This document shows, one piece after another, positions 35,282 through 43,673 of a DNA stretch of 64,000 nt. Source of the DNA: an uncultured Prevotellaceae bacterium (GTDB lineage: Bacteria; Bacteroidota; Bacteroidia; Bacteroidales; Bacteroidaceae); contig CALBJW010000012.1 of the NCBI GenBank assembly GCA_937893145.1, positions 1 through 64,000 of the forward strand, written 5' to 3'. The notes under the pieces are model-generated. The model searched no databases, was not told where the DNA came from, and was given only the letters and a program-made list of their open reading frames with translations. The number at the start of each line of letters is the position of its first letter. Position 1 is the first letter of the stretch. Made by a program: the position numbers and the translations under genes.

Positions 35282-36790
35282 ATGAAGAAAAGTTTACTTT
35301 TATTCCTTTTGATTTCTTTGCCAGTTTTGCTTTTTGCTCAGAGAACAATGCCAGTTCCTGCAACTGTTTCTCAGGTAGAGTTCAACAAATACAATGACCT
35401 TGGTAAGGACTCAGTTATTTATTACTTATATAATACATCTGTAGGTGCTTTCTATACAGAAGGTAATGAGTATGGAACACGCGCAAGCGTTAGTGCTTAT
35501 GGTATCAAAGTGTCAATCTCTCAGTATAGAGCAAAGGATGCATCAGGTCTTGACTTGCCATGGGACGGTAAGTCTGTTATCATCAACAACTATTCTATTG
35601 CAAAGAGCAGATGGGACCAGCTTTTTGTTGACTCTAAGTGTATTCCTTATGTTGACTGTGCTAACCGTGGCAACAACATCTGGAACCTCGAAGCAGTAGG
35701 AGATGGTACTTATACTATCAGTCTCTCAGACTTGAACCCTATTTATTCTACTGTAGAGGATTTCCAGAAGTCTCAGTGCTTCTTTGGTCTGTCACATGCT
35801 GCTGTATCATCAAATTTGACTGGTCTTACTGCTAACAACTCAGTAATATATGACCCTTATTCAAAGCTCGGATGGGCTTTCGTTACAGAGTTTGAATATG
35901 ATAAGTATGCGTATGACTATAGCTGCTATGTTGCATCACAGAACTTAGCAGCAGTAATTGAGAACGCCAGAAATGTAGGTGATATTGATTTGACAGCAGC
36001 AGAAGCTGTTTATTACAACTCTGCTTCAACACTCAAGGCTCTCAAGGATGCTACAGCAGCCATCAATCAAGCTATCGTTGATAAGTTGTACACAAATGCT
36101 TCTGATGAGACTCCATACGACATTTCTCACATGATTGTTAACCCTGACTTCAGCACAAAGAATGCTAATGGTTGGGATACAACATACGAGTTCCCTAAGG
36201 ATGCTTCATTCATCGGTTACCAGTCTGCTGGTTCAAATGGTTTTGTGAATGGAGATGTTAAGGTTGAACATTTCTTCCAGGTATGGTCAAATGGCGTTAA
36301 CTATCAGCCATCACGCGTTAAGGGTGTATTGGCAATCGGTCAGTTCTATCAGACAATCAAGAATCTTCCTTCAGGAAAGTATAAGCTTTGTGCCGATTGT
36401 ATTGCAACAAACCAGTATGAAAAGAGTGCTAATCCTGTTTATGGTGTTGAACTCTTTGCTCAGGGCGGTTCACTCACAACAAAGACTAATGTGGCTACTG
36501 ACAGCAATCTTCCAAAGCACTATGAGTTTATGTTCGCTAACGATGGTAATGAAGTGACTATTGGTCTCCGCACTTTGGAAGGAACAACAGCAAGCTGGAT
36601 TGCAGCAACAAACTTCAAGCTTTACTATCTTGGTTCGGACTATACTGCTATTGAAGAAGTCTCAGCTGATATGAATGCTAAGGCAACTTCAATCTACACT
36701 ATCTCTGGTGCTCGTGTAAACAACCTCAAGAAGGGTATCAACATCATCAGAAAGGCAGATGGTTCTGTTTCTAAGATGTATGTTAAGTAA
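35282..36790 (+). CDS. Secreted protein with jelly-roll-like domain and C-terminal sorting tail
   Basis: A 502-residue exported protein. The signal peptide is MKKSLLLFLLISLPVLLFAQ. Residues about 280-460 contain MIVNPDFSTKNANGWD, GQFYQTIKNLPSGKYKLC and FKLYYLG, a pattern seen in carbohydrate-binding-like beta-sandwiches of Bacteroidales. The tail (about 465-502) reads SIYTISGARVNNLKKGIN and then IIRKADGSVSKMYVK, typical of Prevotella C-terminal sorting regions linked to the type IX secretion system. Codon choice resembles highly expressed genes such as tig in this window. No catalytic motif was recognised. A role on the surface, binding the polysaccharide, is an inference. Confidence 0.72.
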   Translation: MKKSLLLFLLISLPVLLFAQRTMPVPATVSQVEFNKYNDLGKDSVIYYLYNTSVGAFYTEGNEYGTRASVSAYGIKVSISQYRAKDASGLDLPWDGKSVIINNYSIAKSRWDQLFVDSKCIPYVDCANRGNNIWNLEAVGDGTYTISLSDLNPIYSTVEDFQKSQCFFGLSHAAVSSNLTGLTANNSVIYDPYSKLGWAFVTEFEYDKYAYDYSCYVASQNLAAVIENARNVGDIDLTAAEAVYYNSASTLKALKDATAAINQAIVDKLYTNASDETPYDISHMIVNPDFSTKNANGWDTTYEFPKDASFIGYQSAGSNGFVNGDVKVEHFFQVWSNGVNYQPSRVKGVLAIGQFYQTIKNLPSGKYKLCADCIATNQYEKSANPVYGVELFAQGGSLTTKTNVATDSNLPKHYEFMFANDGNEVTIGLRTLEGTTASWIAATNFKLYYLGSDYTAIEEVSADMNAKATSIYTISGARVNNLKKGINIIRKADGSVSKMYVK

Positions 36791-36814
36791 TAGGAAATAG
36801 ACATATATTTTAAT

Positions 36815-36880
36815 TCCACTTTAATGAGTTTTGTTATTGTCATTTGCTTCAAATGGCTTGATAAAACTTGTTAAAGTGGA
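36815..36880 (+). promoter_or_regulatory. Long hairpin overlapping the ribosome site of the next gene
   Basis: TCCACTTTAA (36815-36824) is the exact complement of TTAAAGTGGA (36871-36880). Inside, AGTTTT (36827-36832) pairs with AAAACT (36863-36868) and CATTTG (36841-36846) with CAAATG (36850-36855). The 3' arm contains the GGA of the likely ribosome site GGAG (36878-36881) for the GT4 gene at 36892. It may act as a terminator-like element after the secreted-protein gene or as a translational switch. Confidence 0.6.
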
Positions 36881-36891
36881 GTATTGTTATC

Positions 36892-37977
36892 ATGCGTATT
36901 ATCTTCTTTCAGAATTGCATCTCCCCTCATCAGATGCCATACATCAGTTATCTTCCTAATATTGCACAGGTAGAGAAGGTGATTGTTGTTACTCCTGTAG
37001 CCGACTTGGAGGAACGAAAGATGATGGGTTGGGGAATGGATGGAGATAATTTCGAAAGATTAGAGATTATTGTCTCCCCTTCTGATGATGATGTCAAAAG
37101 GTTGATTGAGGATAATGTTAAGCAGGATAATGATACATGGTGTATGTTCTCAGGCATAAATGCCTTCCCAGAAGTGGCAAATTGGTTGCGACTTTCATTA
37201 ACTTATTCTGTTCGTAGAGGAATTATTACCGAACCACCTTATATATATGAACATCCATTGTGGATGCATGCCATTCGTTTTGCGATACAAGACTGGCGAT
37301 ATGTTAAGTATATCGACAAGATGTTTGTGATGGGTGATGAGTACATGAACTACTACAAGTTCTGGAGTAAGAAGTGGGATGTCGTGCCATTCATGTATTG
37401 TACTGAGTGGAAGAACAGAACAAGTTATGCATGCTTGAACGGAAAACAGAAGATTCTTTATGTCGGTTCTTTGACAGACAGAAAGAATGTTGGCATTCTG
37501 TTTGATGCTGTTTCCTCGTTGGATAAGGATATTCAAGAGGACATAGAAATAGGAATTGTTGGTGATGGAGAGAATAAGGATGAACTTGTGCAAAAGAGTT
37601 CTCATGAAGATTTCCATGCTACCACAACATTCTATGGTGTCAAGAACATGAAGGAAGTTCCTGAGATTATGGAACAATACGACATCTTGGTCTTGCCATC
37701 TAAGCATGATGGTTGGGGAGCTGTAGTCAATGAAGCCCTTACCATGGGACTTTATGTCGTATGTAGTGATGCGTGTGGAGCAAAGTATTTGATAAAAAAT
37801 AGTACGCTTGGTCATGTTTTTTGTAGTAATAGCAAAGAAGACTTGCGGAATGTTCTCATTTCTTGTCACGACAATAAGGATTCTATAAGATTAGGTGTAG
37901 AAAAACGAGTGTCGTGGTCAAAGGACAATATCTCTGGAGAAGAAGTGGCTAAGTACTTTGTAAGTCATCTACAGTAA
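36892..37977 (+). CDS. GT4 family glycosyltransferase
   Basis: The start at ATG 36892 (MRIIFFQNCISPHQMPYISY) leaves out a TTG-initiated extension that lies in the hairpin. The 361-residue GT-B protein has KILYVGSLTDRKNVGILFDA and VGDGENKDEL in the donor domain, and PSKHDGWGAVVNEALTMG in place of E-x7-E, with Asp for the first Glu. It is related to transferases that act on membrane-bound acceptors. The neighbour downstream is another GT4 gene. Confidence 0.86.
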   Translation: MRIIFFQNCISPHQMPYISYLPNIAQVEKVIVVTPVADLEERKMMGWGMDGDNFERLEIIVSPSDDDVKRLIEDNVKQDNDTWCMFSGINAFPEVANWLRLSLTYSVRRGIITEPPYIYEHPLWMHAIRFAIQDWRYVKYIDKMFVMGDEYMNYYKFWSKKWDVVPFMYCTEWKNRTSYACLNGKQKILYVGSLTDRKNVGILFDAVSSLDKDIQEDIEIGIVGDGENKDELVQKSSHEDFHATTTFYGVKNMKEVPEIMEQYDILVLPSKHDGWGAVVNEALTMGLYVVCSDACGAKYLIKNSTLGHVFCSNSKEDLRNVLISCHDNKDSIRLGVEKRVSWSKDNISGEEVAKYFVSHLQ

Positions 37978-37996
37978 CTCATAAATAAAATCAATA

Positions 37997-39097
37997 ATGA
38001 AGGTATTACACTATATTCCATCTATAGACCGTTCAAGTGGAGGGGTTGGCTCGTATATGCAACTCCTTTCAAAAGAACTTGGGCGATTGGTGGAACTCCA
38101 TGTCGTGACACATCGTTCAGAGAACGAGTTGCCGTTGGAAAACTGTACTCTTCATTATATAAGCATGGGAATGACTCCTTGGTCATCAACGAAGAAAGAG
38201 TTTGTTGAGTTGCTTGAACAAGTCAAACCGGATGTTTTCCATTCAAACTGTTGCTGGCTTCCCGTTTCTGCATACACATCTTTATGGGCAAAGTCAAAGG
38301 GATACAAAGTTGTATATACCCCACATGGTATGCTTGAACCTTGGATAATGTCTCGAAACTATTGGACAAAGAAAGTTCCAGCAATATTGTTGTTCCAGAA
38401 GAAAGGAGTTGCTGTTGCTGATTTGTTGCATTCAACGGCAGAAAGTGAAAAGGAAAACCTTTTGCGTTTGGGATGGAACAAAAAGATTAAAGTTGTCGCT
38501 AATTGTGTTGATTTAGAGGAAATATACAAGAAGATAAGTTCTGCAAATGCTTCAAAGAGCAAGACAATCCTGTTTTTGAGCAGGGTGCATGTCAAGAAAG
38601 GTATTAACTTTCTTATTGAAGCCGTAGCAGAATTAAAAGAAGAACTAAAAGGGTGGACCATAAAGATTGCTGGTGAATGTGAGGATGATTATATAAATGA
38701 GTTGAAGACTCTTGCAACAATGCTCGGTGTGAATGATATGGTTCAGTTCCTTGGTGGTGTCTATGGTGATGAGAAATGGAAACTATACAAGGAAGCATCA
38801 TTGTTCGTTCTACCTACACATAGCGAAAATTTCGGTATCGTTGTTGCAGAAGCACTTGCTTGTGAAGTGCCAGTGATTACAACAAAAGGAACACCTTGGC
38901 ACGAACTTGAGAGTCACCATTGCGGATGGTGGACCGAAGTTGGTAAAGAACCAACAAAGCAGGCTCTTCTTCAGTTCTTGAAGAAGACAGAAGAAGAACT
39001 TGAAGTTATGGGCCAGAATGGGCGAAAACTTATTGAAGAGAAGTATTCGTGTCCAGTTATTGCTCAACAATTTGTAGAAATGTACAAGTCATTATGA
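37997..39097 (+). CDS. GT4 family glycosyltransferase
   Basis: A 366-residue GT-B retaining enzyme beginning MKVLHYIPSIDRSSGGVGSY, with the glycine-rich loop typical of the acceptor domain. VVYTPHGMLEPWIMSRNYW, ILFLSRVHVKKGINFLIEAV and THSENFGIVVAEALACEVPV (intact E-x7-E) mark the family, and the set is common in capsule and colanic-acid loci. Its last codons overlap the acetyltransferase start by four bases (ATGA). Confidence 0.9.
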   Translation: MKVLHYIPSIDRSSGGVGSYMQLLSKELGRLVELHVVTHRSENELPLENCTLHYISMGMTPWSSTKKEFVELLEQVKPDVFHSNCCWLPVSAYTSLWAKSKGYKVVYTPHGMLEPWIMSRNYWTKKVPAILLFQKKGVAVADLLHSTAESEKENLLRLGWNKKIKVVANCVDLEEIYKKISSANASKSKTILFLSRVHVKKGINFLIEAVAELKEELKGWTIKIAGECEDDYINELKTLATMLGVNDMVQFLGGVYGDEKWKLYKEASLFVLPTHSENFGIVVAEALACEVPVITTKGTPWHELESHHCGWWTEVGKEPTKQALLQFLKKTEEELEVMGQNGRKLIEEKYSCPVIAQQFVEMYKSL

Positions 39098-39633
39098 ATA
39101 AGGTAGAATATCCAGGAAGCGTTAGTATAAATATAAAGGTAAAGCGTGCGTTGTGGAATGTCGTTAGTGCATTCCTCTATCGCCCCTTTGTCACAGGTCT
39201 GTTTCGTCCTTGGCGATTGCTTGTTTTGAAGGCATTTGGTGCTAAGGTTGATTGGAAGAGTAATGTTTATGCTTCGGTAAAGATATGGGCTCCATGGAAT
39301 CTTGAGATGAAGTCTGGCTCTTGTCTTGGACCCAATGTCATCTGTTATAATCAAGCACTTGTTAAGTTGGAAGAAGGAGCAACCGTATCACAATATTCAT
39401 ATCTCTGTACAGCAGGTCATGACACAAGCAGCTCAAATACCGCATCCGAAGGGTTGATAATATCTCCTATTACTATAAAAGCAAATGCTTGGATTGGAAC
39501 AAAGGCTTTCATCGGTATGGGTGTCGTTGTTGGTGAGAATGCAATAGTTGGTGCTACTGCAAGTGTGTATAAGGATATAGAGGCTGACAGCATTGTTGGT
39601 GGTAACCCTGCAAAATTGATAAGAAAAAGATGA
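39094..39633 (+). CDS. WcaF-like hexapeptide-repeat O-acetyltransferase
   Basis: A 179-residue protein from ATG 39094 (MNKVEYPGSVSINIKVKRAL), the start that overlaps the previous stop as ATGA. FRPWRLLVLKAFGAKV and APWNLEMKSGSCLGPNV introduce a left-handed beta-helix. TAGHDTSSSN contains the catalytic histidine of colanic acid acetyltransferase WcaF relatives, and VGGNPAKLIRKR closes the coil. Acetyl-CoA-dependent acetylation of a cytoplasmic lipid-linked sugar is expected. Confidence 0.89.
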   Translation: MNKVEYPGSVSINIKVKRALWNVVSAFLYRPFVTGLFRPWRLLVLKAFGAKVDWKSNVYASVKIWAPWNLEMKSGSCLGPNVICYNQALVKLEEGATVSQYSYLCTAGHDTSSSNTASEGLIISPITIKANAWIGTKAFIGMGVVVGENAIVGATASVYKDIEADSIVGGNPAKLIRKR

Positions 39634-40433
39634 TTCCGATATTGTTGACAGCATCCGTGGATACTCACGGAATGAATGGAACTAAGTTTTCTGCGTTAGA
39701 GCGTGAAAAGATGTATGTTGACACGCTCAACTACTATATTTCACATTTAGGAAATCGAAAGGAACAGTTTGAACTTGTCTTCGTAGAAAACTCAGGGTGG
39801 AACAAGAATTCCATATTGTCAAAACTGGACAAGGTTGATAATGTGTTCATAGAATATATCGCCCTTGACTATGAGTCATTCGACATTTCAAAAGGTAAGG
39901 GATTCAACGAACTCCTTATGATGGACATGGCTTCCAACGCTTCTCCTACCATTCAAAATGCAGGATGCTTCTTCAAGTTGACAGGTCGTTTCCCTATCCT
40001 TAACCTCTACTCATTATTAAAAGAAGTAGAGAAACGGGGAGGAAAGGATATGCAGTTCTATGCCGATTGTAAGGACCACAAACTCTACGACTGGTTAAGA
40101 ATGCCTATCAATGGTCATGCAGGAGAGTGTAGATACTATGCTGTGTCGCTCGATTTCTGGGATAAGCATTTCCGAGGGAAATATGCAGAACTTAACGACT
40201 TCACAGGTCCATTGATTGAAGACTTCTTCTTGTCTGTCATGCGTGAAGTGAAAGGACAATCTGGAGTTACTTGTCGTTATAGAACACAAGCGCAGTTCTC
40301 TGGCAATGGTGGTCATTCGTTAGGCGAAGGTTCTGCATTCTTTTATTCTACAGATAACGATTCAACCATAATGAAGTTTAAGCGAGGTTTGCGCCAGATG
40401 ATTCGTTGGACCATGCCTTGGTGGTGGTGCTAA
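39630..40433 (+). CDS. Uncharacterised protein, possibly a GT-A-like transferase
   Basis: A 267-residue protein of no family I can name, coupled to the preceding gene by an ATGA overlap. Its first strand PILLTASVDTHG, the ENSGWNKNSI turn, GKGFNELLMMDMA and CFFKLTGRFPILNLY echo GT-A folds, in which a nucleotide is bound near the N-terminus and acidic residues follow. No DxD is clear; the nearest acidic pair is in YADCKDHKLYDW. The C-terminus ends in a Trp-rich WTMPWWWC stretch that may touch membrane. Position in the locus supports a polysaccharide role. Confidence 0.6.
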   Translation: MIPILLTASVDTHGMNGTKFSALEREKMYVDTLNYYISHLGNRKEQFELVFVENSGWNKNSILSKLDKVDNVFIEYIALDYESFDISKGKGFNELLMMDMASNASPTIQNAGCFFKLTGRFPILNLYSLLKEVEKRGGKDMQFYADCKDHKLYDWLRMPINGHAGECRYYAVSLDFWDKHFRGKYAELNDFTGPLIEDFFLSVMREVKGQSGVTCRYRTQAQFSGNGGHSLGEGSAFFYSTDNDSTIMKFKRGLRQMIRWTMPWWWC

Positions 40434-40453
40434 CAGACAAATCAATGTGAAGT

Positions 40454-40921
40454 ATGAAGAAAAAGAACCCTAAGATTTGCCTTGCTTGTTCGGCAGGGGG
40501 ACATCTGCGTGAGTTGCAGTTGGCAGTCGGTAGCATACCACAGGACTATGATTGCTATTGGTTGACACTAAAAACAACTTCGACAAAGGCTTTTATGGCA
40601 GATAAGGAACATGTGTTTTTGCAGAACTTCCAACCTGCACGAAAGTGGACACTCTTTGTTAATGCTGCTCAAGCGTTGTTCTGGGTATTGGTGAAGCGAC
40701 CTGATGTTATCATAACAACGGGTGCCGGTGTTTGTGTACCAACCATTGCTTTCGCCAAGAAATTGTTAGGCACAAAGGTGATATTCATAAATTCTGCAGC
40801 AGATGTTACCCATCCAAGTAAGACACCTGTGTGGATACAACCTTATGCAGATATGTTTCTTGTTCAATGGAGTGAAATGCTTGAAGTATTTCCTAATGCT
40901 ACTTGTTGTGGAGTATTATGA
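40454..40921 (+). CDS. Alg14/PssD-like glycosyltransferase subunit
   Basis: A 155-residue membrane-associated protein of the Alg14/CpsF/PssD family. ICLACSAGGHLRELQLAVG is the nucleotide-sugar-facing loop, VIITTGAGVCVPTIAFAKKL the second glycine-rich motif, and KVIFINSAADVTHP follows. In this family the protein anchors the catalytic partner (Alg13/PssE) at the membrane. That partner is the next gene, overlapping by four bases. The pair commonly transfers GlcA, Gal or GlcNAc to a lipid-linked sugar. Confidence 0.9.
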   Translation: MKKKNPKICLACSAGGHLRELQLAVGSIPQDYDCYWLTLKTTSTKAFMADKEHVFLQNFQPARKWTLFVNAAQALFWVLVKRPDVIITTGAGVCVPTIAFAKKLLGTKVIFINSAADVTHPSKTPVWIQPYADMFLVQWSEMLEVFPNATCCGVL

Positions 40922-43038
40922 TATTTGTTAGTTTAGGAACAATGGATATGCCATTCATCAGGATGGCAAAGGCGGTTGATGGGTTTGCTGCAACTATTGA
41001 TGAAGATGTGATTGTGCAGACAGGACACACTCATTATGAGTACAAGAATGTGACTCGTGTGTTTGAGTTCTGTACAAAAGACGAGATGAAAAACTATATT
41101 TCTGAGGCAGATATACTTATTCTTCAAGGTGGATGGGGGGCAATCTCCGAAGCGATGGAGGCAGACAAGAGGATAGTTGTTATCCCAAGACACGATAAAA
41201 CAGAACACATTCACGACCAGTTTCAGTTGATTCGTAAGTTAGATAGCATTGGTTGTGTGGTGGGAGTCTTCGATGAGGCTGATTTGCCAGCGGCAGTTGA
41301 GAAGGCAAAGGATTTCAAATTTCAAAAGATTAAGAAAGGAAATGCAGAAGATATGATACGCGCAAAACTTGTAGAATGGTTTGGAGCAAAGATGATTTTG
41401 GCAATTTGTCTTTTCTTCAGTTCTCTCACTTCCTATGCTCAGACCGAAGTGGTTGAGTCGTGGTATAAGGAGTCTGCTAAGACTTTAGTTGTCACGAACG
41501 AACAGGAATTGTTTACTTTCGCCTCGTTGGTGAATAATGGTAATGCGTTTGAAGGCAAAACCATTCAACTTGCAAAAGATATTGACCTTTCAAGTGCTTG
41601 GACTCCAATCGGAAATCCTTCAAACCCTTTTAAGGGAAATTTTGATGGCTCATTTCATAAGATTACTATCCACAAGATAAATGAGTCTGAATATTCGGGA
41701 TTGTTTGGATATGTTTCGGGTGGAAATATCTCTAACATTTTGGTCTCCGTAAAAGAACCATTCACAGGTGCTACCTACTTTGGCGCAGTTGCAGGTTTCT
41801 CTGATGAAAATTCTACCATTAAATATTGTGTTCACGAAGATCGACTTGTGGCACATGGAGTGCGATGTGTAGGTGGTGTTGTAGGTTGTTCTCGAGGAAC
41901 AATTCATTCTTGCTCTAATCATGGAGCTATGACTGTCACTTCCGATAGCGTTTGTGTTATGGGCGGAGTTGTGGGTGAAGCAACAGGAAAGGTACAAGGT
42001 TGTTATAATGATGCCTATATCATGTGCAGTAATATTGCAGGAGGCATTGTTGGATGCAGCAGTCCATTTACAGCTTCGCTTTCTTTGCTCTCTTCATTTA
42101 ATGAGGGTAATGTCGCTGTAGTTAATCAAACTGCTCCTCAGAATGGGGAATTTATATCGGGTGGACTGATAGGAAAAGGATTAAATGTTGCCTTAAGACA
42201 TTCGTACAATAATGCTTCTGTGACAACAAGAATAAATAGCGAAGTCAATAGTTTCTCTTCATATCGACCTGTTGCTGGTGGTATCTTGGGCTTAGGTTCG
42301 GGCAATATTACATTCTCATACAATAGAGGTAGGGTGGTGGCAAATAGTGATATTGTTTCAACAAACGAAGGAGCTTTCAGTAATATCCTCGCTGGAGGAT
42401 TTGTAGGTTTGTCCACTATGGACCATTATAGTCGGATTTCCTATTGCTATAATGCTGGAAATGTTGAGGTGGCAGGCAATTCAAACTATGGCGCGTACTA
42501 TAATTTTGGTGGCATCGTTGGCGACTTTGAATCGTTTCAACCTATCCTTAATGTCTGCTATACATTAGATGGCTCTACAAAGAATAAGGATAATAAGATA
42601 GGTTACGATGTGTCGATCCTCAAAAACATGGAGATAAATGTGTCGGAGAAGAAGATGAAATCAGAGCAGTTTGTCCTTGCATCAAACAATTATGTGACTA
42701 TAAATGACAGTTCAACTTATCTTTTTGATGATTTCAATCTTAATGATGGTTTCCCAGTATTGAAACAAGTTCTCACGGATATTCCTCATGAAAAAGATGA
42801 GAAATACATATTTGTAGGACATGCATCAACACTCGGTATTACTCGTGGTTTCCATTATTGGGTAACAGGAATGGAGGAGTTTGATGTGTCGGTTGAGGCT
42901 GATGAAAACTTCGAAGCAAACTTCGGCAAACTTGCAAAGGGAATGGAGCATAACTATTATGCTTATGTCGAAACAATAGATGGTGAGATAATAAAAGGTA
43001 AAACAGTCAGTTTCTTCATCCCCGACGTGAAAGAATGA
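40918..43038 (+). CDS. Alg13/PssE-like transferase fused to a signal peptide and GLUG-repeat exported domain
   Basis: From ATG 40918 the frame runs 706 codons without a stop. Residues 1-158 are a complete Alg13/PssE-like subunit (MIFVSLGTMDMPFIRM, ILQGGWGAISEAMEADK, IPRHDKTEHIHDQFQL), matching the Alg14 partner. Directly after it Met159 (41392) begins MILAICLFFSSLTSYAQ, a convincing signal peptide, and a mature region with repeated GG(V/I)VG motifs of the GLUG type (about residues 300-530). A cytoplasmic enzyme and an exported protein in one chain is incompatible with normal sorting. A GGAG (41383-41386) before ATG 41392 suggests the second part (548 codons) is also, or only, translated from that internal start. 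Loss of a stop codon between two genes is the simplest origin. Confidence 0.75.
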   Translation: MIFVSLGTMDMPFIRMAKAVDGFAATIDEDVIVQTGHTHYEYKNVTRVFEFCTKDEMKNYISEADILILQGGWGAISEAMEADKRIVVIPRHDKTEHIHDQFQLIRKLDSIGCVVGVFDEADLPAAVEKAKDFKFQKIKKGNAEDMIRAKLVEWFGAKMILAICLFFSSLTSYAQTEVVESWYKESAKTLVVTNEQELFTFASLVNNGNAFEGKTIQLAKDIDLSSAWTPIGNPSNPFKGNFDGSFHKITIHKINESEYSGLFGYVSGGNISNILVSVKEPFTGATYFGAVAGFSDENSTIKYCVHEDRLVAHGVRCVGGVVGCSRGTIHSCSNHGAMTVTSDSVCVMGGVVGEATGKVQGCYNDAYIMCSNIAGGIVGCSSPFTASLSLLSSFNEGNVAVVNQTAPQNGEFISGGLIGKGLNVALRHSYNNASVTTRINSEVNSFSSYRPVAGGILGLGSGNITFSYNRGRVVANSDIVSTNEGAFSNILAGGFVGLSTMDHYSRISYCYNAGNVEVAGNSNYGAYYNFGGIVGDFESFQPILNVCYTLDGSTKNKDNKIGYDVSILKNMEINVSEKKMKSEQFVLASNNYVTINDSSTYLFDDFNLNDGFPVLKQVLTDIPHEKDEKYIFVGHASTLGITRGFHYWVTGMEEFDVSVEADENFEANFGKLAKGMEHNYYAYVETIDGEIIKGKTVSFFIPDVKE

Positions 43039-43040
43039 TG

Positions 43041-43097
43041 TAATATGTTATTCTAAATGCCCAATGGGATGCATTTTGTAAAAAAGATAACATATTA
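43041..43097 (+). terminator. Inverted repeat at the end of the capsule block
   Basis: TAATATGTTAT (43041-43051) is the exact complement of ATAACATATTA (43087-43097), and AAATGC (43055-43060) pairs with GCATTT (43071-43076) inside. It begins two bases after the fused gene stop. There is no T-run after it, so it may be an mRNA-stabilising 3' structure or a regulatory element for the promoter that follows rather than a classical terminator. Confidence 0.5.
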
Positions 43098-43119
43098 TAT
43101 GAAAATGTCAGTTTTTTGT

Positions 43120-43150
43120 TTGGTTAATATGTCAAATAATATTACCTTTG
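43120..43150 (+). promoter_or_regulatory. Promoter of the lipoprotein/YjbH-like operon
   Basis: TTG at 43120-43122 and TACCTTTG at 43143-43150 are 20 bases apart, a good Bacteroidota promoter. The start codon of the lipoprotein gene is 31 bases downstream. This separates 43182 onward from the capsule transcript. Confidence 0.75.
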
Positions 43151-43181
43151 CACAAAATTTATAAAAATACAAAAGAGAAAA

Positions 43182-43574
43182 ATGAGAAAATTATTGTTCA
43201 AAGCAGCGATGTTGGTTGCTGTTACTCTTGGCATGGTATGTTGCACTAATGAAGATTTACCAGAAGAATCAAACATTACAGAAGTTGTTTTTGCAACTCG
43301 TGCTAATGCTGGTGTTGAGGTTGAAACTAACTTGACATCAAATACTCACAATGGTGTTGTGACAGTTCAGGTTTACAAGAATACTTTAGATAATAAGTGT
43401 ACTGTTCCTGTAGAAGGCGAAGAACCAATAAATCTTTCTTGGAACGGTTCGGAGTACAACTCATGGCAGGTTATCTGCTACGGTACTTATGATAAGCAGA
43501 CTAAGGTTTATTCTTGGTATAAGATTACTTACAGACATGGTCACAAGCATAATGGTGGAACAATTATGTTCTAA
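43182..43574 (+). CDS. Small lipoprotein of unknown function
   Basis: A 130-residue protein with a signal peptide ending in VCC (Cys20/Cys21) followed by TNEDLPEE, consistent with lipidation and surface or periplasmic display. The mature part has few charged clusters, a beta-rich run VVTVQVYKNTLDNK and a His-rich end (RHGHKHNGG). I recognise no family. It is first in a small operon with two YjbH-like genes, so an accessory part in polysaccharide secretion is possible, but a terminator lies between it and the next gene. Confidence 0.7.
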   Translation: MRKLLFKAAMLVAVTLGMVCCTNEDLPEESNITEVVFATRANAGVEVETNLTSNTHNGVVTVQVYKNTLDNKCTVPVEGEEPINLSWNGSEYNSWQVICYGTYDKQTKVYSWYKITYRHGHKHNGGTIMF

Positions 43575-43607
43575 GATTATGTATTGATATACTTATCACA
43601 TGGTTAT

Positions 43608-43650
43608 AAAAAGTCTTTGACTGGTTGGTCAGAGGCTTTTTACTTTATTT
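43608..43650 (+). terminator. Rho-independent terminator or attenuator after the lipoprotein gene
   Basis: AAAAAGTCTTTGAC (43608-43621) pairs with GTCAGAGGCTTTTT (43628-43641), with one or two mismatches and a 6-base loop, followed by ACTTTATTT. Because no clear promoter follows before 43674, read-through probably feeds the YjbH-like genes at a lower level. Confidence 0.7.
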
Positions 43651-43673
43651 ATGTTTCCCATAACATTCAAGCA

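Noticed and set aside
43584..43673. N-terminal extension of the first YjbH-like protein
   Set aside because: It translates the terminator hairpin and precedes a normal signal peptide. ATG 43674 is the better start.
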